From positions 1-13,156 of the forward strand of contig JAAWLS010000032.1 in the NCBI GenBank assembly GCA_022798035.1: DNA of 13,156 nucleotides, read 5' to 3'. Below, in pieces: positions 6,400 through 11,899 of this stretch; the stretch's first letter is position 1; every line of letters starts with the position of its first letter. Position numbers and translations under genes: made by a program. The notes below the pieces were generated by a model, which saw only the letters and a list, made by a program, of their open reading frames with translations, did no database searches and had not been told where the DNA came from. Origin of the DNA: Lachnospiraceae bacterium (GTDB lineage Bacteria; Bacillota; Clostridia; Lachnospirales; Lachnospiraceae).

Positions 6400-7275
6400 T
6401 TACTTTCTGTAATTGTTATAGACGTCCGCCAAATATACCTGCTTCGTCAGATTTCCTTCCCGCAGTTTCCTGCAGGTTTCTTCTGCTAGATTTTCATTTT
6501 CAAATAGTCCAAATACCGTAGGTCCGCTTCCGCTCATCATGGCATTCAACGCGCCGCCCTGCACCATCTCTTCCTTAATCTGCGCGATGACCGGATGATA
6601 GGGAATTGTAACTGTCTCCAGCAGATTTCCCATGTGAGCCGCTATTTCCTGCAGATTTCCAGATTCTATTCCCTGCAGTATACCGTCAATATCCGGATGT
6701 TTCGTGTCCTTTTCCAATTTTAAATTCTCATACACAAATTTTGTGGACACGCTGATAGGAGGCTTGGCCACCAGAATCCTGCATTTTGGCATGGGCTTCA
6801 ACGGTGAAAGCTGTTCCCCGATTCCCTCCGCCAGAGCCGTACCTCTCATAATGCAGTAAGGAACATCCGCTCCAATTTTAACGCCCCGCCGCATCAAATC
6901 TTTTTTGGAAAGTCCCAGGCGGAACATCCGGTTCATTCCATATAATACTGCCGCTGCGTCGGAACTCCCTCCTGCCATCCCTGCGGCCACCGGAATAAAT
7001 TTCTGCAAGTCAATCATCACCCCGCTCTTTAGCTGGAACTCGTCCATCAAAAGTTCTGCCGCCTGATACACCAGATTATTTTCATTTTCCGGCAGGTAGT
7101 ACAGATTCGTTTTCACCTGAATCCCAGGTTCTCTCATTTTTTTTAAGGTAATTCTATCGTAAAGTCCAATGGTCTGCATAATCATTTTCACTTCATGATA
7201 TCCGTCTTCTCTGCGCCGGAGCACATCAAGTCCTAAATTTATTTTCGCGTACGCTTTCAATCTCAGCTCAATCAT
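6400..7275 (-). CDS. ispE: 4-diphosphocytidyl-2-C-methyl-D-erythritol kinase
   Basis: Phosphorylates the 2-hydroxyl of CDP-methylerythritol with ATP, the fourth step of the MEP isoprenoid pathway; cytoplasmic. The 291-residue product is a GHMP kinase of normal size. The N-terminal LKAYAKINLGLDVL segment holds substrate-site Lys and Asn (11 and 13). The ATP-binding glycine-rich loop PVAAGMAGGSSDAAAVL is at 95-111, the catalytic Asp is in GADVPYC (Asp137), and the C-terminal GHMP motif is MMSGSGPTVFG. I chose the ATG at 7275 because AGGAG lies seven bases upstream and the family starts there; an in-frame ATG at 7302 has no such site. It is divergent from the chemoreceptor fusion and heads a likely two-gene unit with the GntR gene. 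Confidence 0.96.
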   Translation of the reverse strand: MIELRLKAYAKINLGLDVLRRREDGYHEVKMIMQTIGLYDRITLKKMREPGIQVKTNLYYLPENENNLVYQAAELLMDEFQLKSGVMIDLQKFIPVAAGMAGGSSDAAAVLYGMNRMFRLGLSKKDLMRRGVKIGADVPYCIMRGTALAEGIGEQLSPLKPMPKCRILVAKPPISVSTKFVYENLKLEKDTKHPDIDGILQGIESGNLQEIAAHMGNLLETVTIPYHPVIAQIKEEMVQGGALNAMMSGSGPTVFGLFENENLAEETCRKLREGNLTKQVYLADVYNNYRK

Positions 7276-7293
7276 GGCAATTCTCCTGTATTT

Positions 7294-7301
7294 TGTATAC
7301 A
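7294..7301. promoter_or_regulatory. Candidate GntR/FCD operator in the ispE leader
   Basis: TGTATACA is a perfect 8-bp palindrome with the GT-AT-AC core seen in many FadR-subfamily operators (GT-Nx-AC). It lies between the ispE -10 region and the ribosome-binding site, where a bound repressor would block elongation. The regulator gene is the second gene of the same unit. The link is inference. Confidence 0.35.
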
Positions 7302-7312
7302 TCTTTGCTATA

Positions 7313-7341
7313 AGTTAAACATTTTCTGCCGGAAAAGTCAA
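7313..7341 (-). promoter_or_regulatory. Sigma-A promoter candidate for ispE-GntR, with overlapping dyad
   Basis: On the minus strand TTGACT (7341-7336) is followed after 17 bases by TTAACT (7318-7313), preceded by TG one base upstream (extended -10). The -35 hexamer lies largely in the loop of a perfect 7-bp inverted repeat, CGGAAAA (7330-7336) and TTTTCCG (7344-7350), so a protein bound to the dyad would occlude it. Confidence 0.5.
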
Positions 7342-7401
7342 TATTTTCCGTTTTGCAAAAACTTTTTCGGCACATTTTGACACATTTTTCTATATGATGA
7401 C

Positions 7402-7430
7402 TTGCGTATCATTCCTCTTCCTGTTATACT
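7402..7430 (+). promoter_or_regulatory. Sigma-A promoter for the chemoreceptor fusion gene
   Basis: TTGCGT (7402-7407), 17 bases, then TATACT (7425-7430). The -10 matches TATAAT in five of six positions and the spacing is optimal. Transcription would start near 7437, giving a leader of roughly 115 bases that begins with two adjacent inverted repeats. Confidence 0.6.
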
Positions 7431-7437
7431 GAATTTG

Positions 7438-7477
7438 GTGTAATATCTTTTGATATTATACGCGTAGAAGTACGCGT
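7438..7477. promoter_or_regulatory. Two adjacent inverted repeats at the transcription start
   Basis: The first dyad is GTGTAATATC (7438-7447), TTTT, GATATTATAC (7452-7461), with nine of ten positions paired. The second is ACGCGTA (7460-7466), GAAG, TACGCGT (7471-7477), a perfect 7-bp repeat that shares two bases with the first. Both have 4-base loops. They lie immediately downstream of the -10, so they could be operators or, in RNA, alternative leader hairpins. The second has no T tract after it. Further on, TTGACTG occurs twice (7477-7483 and 7492-7498). Confidence 0.55.
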
Positions 7478-7552
7478 TGACTGTTATGCTATTGACTGCT
7501 CTGCGCTCCATGGCATATTACTACTATACTTTTGAGGAAGGGATTGAGTTAT

Positions 7553-9325
7553 TTGTTTAAGAATTTTTTATCCAGGCCGCAACAACCTGCTGCTCATACA
7601 GAAGATACATCCAAGAATCCTCCTTCTGTATCGGAACAGGAACGGATTATGACTGAAATCAGCGACATGATGGAAACCCTTGGTTTTGATACAGAACATC
7701 TTCTTTGGATTGCCAAACAGAATAAAGAAGCTTTTACTACACTTGTACACCACAATCAGAAGATTGCAGATTCCTCTGCTGAAAATCTGGAACAAGCAAG
7801 TTTTGTGGAAGAGAAGATTCAAGAGGTCAACAAAAACAGCGAGACCATGAATGAACACATCCACATGGTGGAAGAACAGGCAGACACAGTATTAAGAAAC
7901 ATCACCGAGAAAAATGAAACCATCAAAGAAACTTACCATATGCTTCATGATTTGAACGAGACTCTGCGGATTACACAGGAGACAAATCTAAAATTATTGG
8001 AATCCTCACAGAACATTCACAAAATCGTGGAATATATCAAGAATATTTCTGAGGAAACCACTCTTCTGGCACTGAACGCCTCCATCACTGCAGCACATGC
8101 AGGAGAAGCCGGCAAGAGCTTTGCCATCGTTGCTGGGGAAGTAGGCAAACTTTCTGATGAGACAGACTCTTTTATCAATGAGATTGAAGAGATTGTAAAA
8201 AAATTAGAGGAAAATATCCAGAGCAGCCACGAATCCACCAAGCATTCCGAGGATTCCATTCAAAAGCTCAGCGGCTTTGTGGAGAGTACCGTCAATATTC
8301 TTACCGGAACTCACGATTCCCTCACCAATATCAAAAAGAACATGGGCAATCTGACTTCCTTCTCTCAGACAAACGTAGAAGTTGCTTCTGATGTGACGAA
8401 TGCTCTGGGCAAATTGACAGACACTATTTCCAACTCTGCCAGCCAGACTCAGGATTCTATGGAACTTATTGAGCAGCACCAGAAAAAGACCGACACGCTT
8501 CTCTCCTGCTGTGATAATATCAGCTCTATGTGTGAGAATATTCAGTACAGTATGTGCTCTGTCAAAAATGATAATGAAATCGTGGTCGGTATCAATCCTT
8601 TTACCTCACCCAGCGACATCAAGAATATGTACCAGCCTGTATTGGCCCGCGTATTTGATTCTTTGGGAATAAAAGTAAAGATTATCATTGTAAAAGATTA
8701 CCTTGCTCTGGGCGACCAGATTAAAAAAGGCACTATTGACGGCGGATGGTTCTCACCTTTTGCATATATTACCGCCGCTGAGATGACACCATTGATTCCG
8801 GTTGCCACTCCATTAATCAACGGCAAGGATTACTACAATGGATTTATCATCACCAGAAATGATTCCGGTATCGAAACACTGGAGGATTTGCCGGGCCGCA
8901 GTTTTGCTTATGTGGATAAGAACAGCGCTTCCGGTTACTTATATGCAAGGCACAGCATCAAGGAAGCCGGACTGGACCCAGAATCTATTTTCTCCACTGT
9001 CTCTTTCGCAGGCAGCCACGACCAGGTTATCCTGGGTGTGCTGAACGGAGAATTTGATGCCGGCGCAACCTACAACGAAGCCTATGAGAAAATGCAGAAA
9101 AACGGCACAGATATGTCAGGAGTCAACATTATCTCCACTACCGGAAACATTCAAAAAGATGCCATTGCATTCAGCGAGAGCTTAGACCCGGAACGCATTC
9201 AGGCAATTCGGGAAGCCTTTATTCACTTCCAGGATTTCTCTGGTATTACCACCCCGGTTACTGGTTTTGTGGAGGCAAAAGACAGCAATTACGATTTAAT
9301 TCGTCAGGTACAGAACTCAAAATAA
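7553..9325 (+). CDS. Soluble methyl-accepting chemoreceptor fused to a PhnD-like binding domain
   Basis: The roughly 590-residue product joins two parts. Residues about 33-340 are coiled-coil with an MCP signalling hairpin whose tip ([20 protein letters not shown], about 167-186) contacts CheA/CheW in the family. Residues about 342-590 resemble phosphate/phosphite/phosphonate-binding proteins (PhnD): [20 protein letters not shown] at the start, then [21 protein letters not shown] and [15 protein letters not shown]. No membrane segment, HAMP domain or signal peptide is visible, so it is probably cytoplasmic although PhnD-type domains usually act outside the cell. All four cysteines (319, 320, 327, 335) lie at the junction. 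The start is uncertain. TTG at 7553 is preceded by AGGAAGGG (7535-7542) about ten bases upstream. TTG at 7532 lies ahead of that site. ATG at 7649 has AGGAA six bases upstream and would remove 32 residues. No strong terminator separates it from the next gene. Confidence 0.9.
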   Translation: MFKNFLSRPQQPAAHTEDTSKNPPSVSEQERIMTEISDMMETLGFDTEHLLWIAKQNKEAFTTLVHHNQKIADSSAENLEQASFVEEKIQEVNKNSETMNEHIHMVEEQADTVLRNITEKNETIKETYHMLHDLNETLRITQETNLKLLESSQNIHKIVEYIKNISEETTLLALNASITAAHAGEAGKSFAIVAGEVGKLSDETDSFINEIEEIVKKLEENIQSSHESTKHSEDSIQKLSGFVESTVNILTGTHDSLTNIKKNMGNLTSFSQTNVEVASDVTNALGKLTDTISNSASQTQDSMELIEQHQKKTDTLLSCCDNISSMCENIQYSMCSVKNDNEIVVGINPFTSPSDIKNMYQPVLARVFDSLGIKVKIIIVKDYLALGDQIKKGTIDGGWFSPFAYITAAEMTPLIPVATPLINGKDYYNGFIITRNDSGIETLEDLPGRSFAYVDKNSASGYLYARHSIKEAGLDPESIFSTVSFAGSHDQVILGVLNGEFDAGATYNEAYEKMQKNGTDMSGVNIISTTGNIQKDAIAFSESLDPERIQAIREAFIHFQDFSGITTPVTGFVEAKDSNYDLIRQVQNSK

Positions 9326-9338
9326 TTCTGATGCATGT

Positions 9339-9365
9339 TAATATTTTCCTCTTTTTTTCCGATAT
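9339..9365 (+). promoter_or_regulatory. Sigma-D (sigma-28)-type promoter candidate
   Basis: TAAT (9339-9342), exactly 15 bases, then TCCGATAT (9358-9365), compared with the Bacillus sigma-D pattern TAAA, about 15 bases, GCCGATAT. Three of four and seven of eight positions match. The predicted start near 9372 would give a leader of about 60 bases for the gene at 9431. If real, it places that gene in the motility/chemotaxis regulon. Confidence 0.5.
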
Positions 9366-9389
9366 AGAAAGTAAGAGTAACTATATGTC

Positions 9390-9410
9390 GGTTACGGATA
9401 ACCATTTTTT
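9390..9410 (+). terminator. Small hairpin with T tract before the 9431 gene
   Basis: GGTTA (9390-9394), CGGA, TAACC (9399-9403), then A and six T residues (9405-9410). The 5-bp stem is short for an intrinsic terminator. It could weakly end chemoreceptor transcripts, attenuate the downstream gene, or be an operator. Confidence 0.3.
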
Positions 9411-9430
9411 CGCCAGGGAGGGGCAATATT

Positions 9431-10048
9431 ATGAGCGTAAACAGTGTAAATAACGTAAATAGCAGTACTGCGGCTTATACCACCGCATCCGTTCAACAGA
9501 ATGCAGCTGAAAAAACAGATACTTCTAAAAATACTGCCAATAACAAAGACACCGGTGTCGTATATGAGAAAGGCACTTCTAATTCTTCTTCCACCAAGGG
9601 TATTTATTCCAAAGATGAGATTGTTGCTCGTCTCAAGAAAGATGCCGAGACCAGAACTGCTCAGATGAGAAGTCTGGTAGAGAAGATGATGACCAGCCAG
9701 GGAACCAAAATCGGCCAGGCTGATGATATGTGGAAGTTCCTCGCCAGCGGTAAATTTACCGTAAGCGCTAACGTAAAAGCACAGGCACAGGCTGATATTG
9801 CAGAAGACGGTTATTGGGGTGTAAAACAGACTTCTGACCGTATCGTTGAATTTGCGAAAGCTTTGACCGGAGGAGACCCCTCCAAAGCTGAGGAAATGAG
9901 AGCTGCTTTTGAAAAAGGCTTCAAGGCTGCAACCAAGTCCTGGGGTTCTTCTCTGCCAAGTATTTCTCACCAGACTTATGATGCTGTTATGAAGAAATTT
10001 GACGAGTGGGAAAACACAGCCAACAAAACAGAAGCTGTAGCAGAATAA
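9431..10048 (+). CDS. Conserved protein of unknown function, disordered N-terminus and helical C-terminus
   Basis: I recall similar unannotated proteins in Clostridia but cannot assign a function. The 205-residue product has no signal peptide, no membrane segment and no cysteine. Residues 1 to about 58 are Ser/Thr/Asn-rich and low-complexity (VNSVNNVNSS at the start). Residues 59-195 look helical and hold the distinctive AEDGYWGVKQTSDRIVEFAK (124-143), then ALTGGDPSKAEEMRAAFEKG and a WGSSLPSISHQTYDAV segment. The DGYWG...RI..FA and KGF..A..W pattern loosely recalls the DUF5610 group, which needs a profile search. The ATG at 9431 has a very strong ribosome-binding site (AGGGAGGGG, 9415-9423), suggesting high expression. 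A sigma-D-like promoter and the neighbouring chemoreceptor hint at a motility connection. A strong terminator follows. Confidence 0.88.
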   Translation: MSVNSVNNVNSSTAAYTTASVQQNAAEKTDTSKNTANNKDTGVVYEKGTSNSSSTKGIYSKDEIVARLKKDAETRTAQMRSLVEKMMTSQGTKIGQADDMWKFLASGKFTVSANVKAQAQADIAEDGYWGVKQTSDRIVEFAKALTGGDPSKAEEMRAAFEKGFKAATKSWGSSLPSISHQTYDAVMKKFDEWENTANKTEAVAE

Positions 10049-10069
10049 GATTTAAGACACAACAAATTC

Positions 10070-10109
10070 AAAGGATGGAACGTGAGCATTCAGGTTCCAT
10101 CCTTTTTTT
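10070..10109 (+). terminator. Strong intrinsic terminator
   Basis: A perfect 12-bp inverted repeat, AAAGGATGGAAC (10070-10081) and GTTCCATCCTTT (10094-10105), with a 12-base loop, runs into seven T residues (10103-10109). It ends the transcript of the unknown gene at 9431 and isolates the antiporter gene. Confidence 0.93.
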
Positions 10110-10160
10110 GCTAAAACTCCCTAGATTTAACAAAATCTTCACAGAAACATTTTCCAAATA

Positions 10161-10169
10161 TGGTATGAT
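10161..10169 (+). promoter_or_regulatory. Extended -10 promoter candidate for the antiporter
   Basis: TGG then TATGAT (10164-10169) forms an extended -10 element about 45 bases before the ATG. The best -35-like word, TTCACA (10138-10143), is 20 bases away, too far to be convincing, but an extended -10 can work without a good -35. Confidence 0.4.
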
Positions 10170-10212
10170 AGAAAAGTATCTCTCAAACTGACGATAGAAA
10201 GGACAGATACAT

Positions 10213-11814
10213 ATGGCGATTATGTTACTTTTATGCTGTGCTGTTATTTTATCCTGTCTTATAGCAAACCGCTTTTCCAATAAATTCGGTATGCCAGCTC
10301 TGTTGTGCTTCATGGCTCTCGGCATGGTGTTCGGCTCAGACGGACTTTTTAAAATCTCTTTTGACAATTATGCAGTCACGGAACAATTCTGTACCGTCTC
10401 CTTGATTTTTATTATGTTTTACGGTGGATTCGGTACAAAATGGCAGACTGCCAAACCCATTGCAGTAAAAGCAACTCTCCTCTCCACGCTGGGTGTTGTG
10501 ATTACAGCATTCCTCACCTGTCTCTTCTGCTATCACATACTGCATTTTTCCTACGCTGAAAGTTTTTTAATTGGCGCCGTTTTAAGCTCCACCGATGCCG
10601 CCTCCGTGTTTTCCATTCTTCGCTCCAAAAACCTGAATCTAAAAAATTCTACAGCTCCTCTTCTGGAAATTGAGAGCGGAAGTAATGACCCGATGGCTTA
10701 TATGCTCACTATGATTGCACTTGCCATGATTTCCGGCAATACCAGCGCGCCTATCCCTGTGATGATGTTCAGTCAAATTTTCTTTGGCGTTATCATCGGC
10801 GTGGCCAGCGCCTATGCGGGTATTCTGGTGCTTCAGAAAGGCGAAATTGTTGCAGAAGGCATGGACACAATTTTTGTCATTGCATTGGTGATGATGTCTT
10901 ACGCCCTCCCCACTGTCATAAATGGAAACGGGTACTTAAGCGTATATCTCACAGGTATTATATTGGGAAACAGCAGAATCAGCAACAAGATTACCCTGGT
11001 GCACTTTTTTGACGGAATCACAGGACTGGCGCAGATTTTAATTTTCTTCCTGCTGGGACTGCTGGCCTTTCCTCATCGCTTCTCCGACGTTTTCCTGCCA
11101 TCCCTAGCCATTGCACTGTTTCTGTCCCTTATCGCAAGACCGGCGGCCGTATTCCTGCTGATGCTTCCATTCCGCCCTTCTCTGCGGCAGTGTCTGCTGA
11201 TATCCTGGTCTGGACTGCGGGGAGCCGCCTCTATTGTGTTCGCTATTATGGTAATTGCAAGCGGCGTCACGCTGGAGCACGACTTATTTCACATCGTATT
11301 TTTTATTTCTCTGCTCTCGGTGGCCATTCAGGGTTCCCTGCTTCCTCTTGTGGCAGAGAAACTGGATATGGTGGACAACAGCTCTGATATCCGCAAAACT
11401 TTCAACGACTATCAGGATGACTCTGAACTGACCTTGATGCGCATGTACATACCAAAAGGGCACAACTGGGAGAACCGCCTGATTGGGGAGGTCAGTTTCC
11501 CCACTGGTTCCCTTGCCCTGATGATAAAGCGTGACAATGAGACATTGGTGCCCAGAGGAAATACAAAGATTCACGCCGAGGACACTATTATTTTGAGCGT
11601 GCCCGCTTATCGAAGTGAAAATGATGGCAAATTAAAAGAAATTCAGATTACCCTCACCCATGACTGGTGTGGAAAATGCATTGCAGACTTGGAGCTGCCG
11701 GAGAATCTTCTGATTGCATTAATCAAGCGGAGAGATGAAACCCTCATTCCCCAGGGCAGTACCAGGATTTATTCCGGGGACAGTGTGGTGATATATAAAA
11801 GGTCGAAACAATAA
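10213..11814 (+). CDS. CPA1-type potassium (or sodium)/proton antiporter with two RCK_C domains
   Basis: Exchanges monovalent cation for protons across the cytoplasmic membrane, for pH and potassium/sodium homeostasis; closest by eye to the NhaP2/CvrA potassium/proton antiporters. The 533-residue product has about twelve or thirteen hydrophobic segments to residue 380, with the transport-site motifs LSSTDAASVFSILRSKNL (Asp128) and LEIESGSNDPMAYML (Asn158-Asp159). The cytoplasmic tail has two tandem TrkA_C/RCK_C-type domains, about 404-465 and 475-530. They are visibly related to each other: LALMIKRDNETLVPRGNTKI against LIALIKRRDETLIPQGSTRI. There is no NAD-binding RCK_N between membrane and tail. 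RCK_C domains in Firmicutes transporters such as CpaA bind cyclic di-AMP, so similar control is possible but inferred. AAGGA lies about ten bases before the ATG. It is a single-gene unit between two terminators. Confidence 0.93.
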   Translation: MAIMLLLCCAVILSCLIANRFSNKFGMPALLCFMALGMVFGSDGLFKISFDNYAVTEQFCTVSLIFIMFYGGFGTKWQTAKPIAVKATLLSTLGVVITAFLTCLFCYHILHFSYAESFLIGAVLSSTDAASVFSILRSKNLNLKNSTAPLLEIESGSNDPMAYMLTMIALAMISGNTSAPIPVMMFSQIFFGVIIGVASAYAGILVLQKGEIVAEGMDTIFVIALVMMSYALPTVINGNGYLSVYLTGIILGNSRISNKITLVHFFDGITGLAQILIFFLLGLLAFPHRFSDVFLPSLAIALFLSLIARPAAVFLLMLPFRPSLRQCLLISWSGLRGAASIVFAIMVIASGVTLEHDLFHIVFFISLLSVAIQGSLLPLVAEKLDMVDNSSDIRKTFNDYQDDSELTLMRMYIPKGHNWENRLIGEVSFPTGSLALMIKRDNETLVPRGNTKIHAEDTIILSVPAYRSENDGKLKEIQITLTHDWCGKCIADLELPENLLIALIKRRDETLIPQGSTRIYSGDSVVIYKRSKQ

Positions 11815-11825
11815 AAATTAAGAAA

Positions 11826-11880
11826 GGCTGCTGTAAAGTCTTTTCCGGCGTCAAACACCGGAATACCTTTTACAGCAGCC
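11826..11880. terminator. Two-tier bidirectional terminator between convergent genes
   Basis: The outer stem is a perfect 12-bp repeat, GGCTGCTGTAAA (11826-11837) and TTTACAGCAGCC (11869-11880). Inside it sits a second hairpin, TTCCGG (11843-11848) and CCGGAA (11858-11863). On the plus strand CTTTTCTT follows; on the minus strand TTTCTTAATTTTTA follows. It can stop both the antiporter transcript and the secDF transcript. Confidence 0.9.
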
Positions 11881-11899
11881 CTTTTCTTATCATTTGTTT

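Noticed and set aside
7377..7382. Perfect TTGACA on the plus strand upstream of the chemoreceptor
   Set aside because: No -10-like hexamer at 16-18 bases; the TATATG and TATGAT words downstream are only 8-10 bases away. The TTGCGT/TATACT pair is better.
9392..9970. A 192-codon minus-strand open frame
   Set aside because: Antisense to the gene at 9431, which has a strong ribosome-binding site, a promoter candidate, a terminator and a plausible conserved protein.
10171..10197. Sigma-D-like match GAAA-N15-GACGATAG before the antiporter
   Set aside because: Transcription would begin about nine bases before the ATG, downstream of the AAGGA ribosome-binding site, so a usable mRNA would not result.
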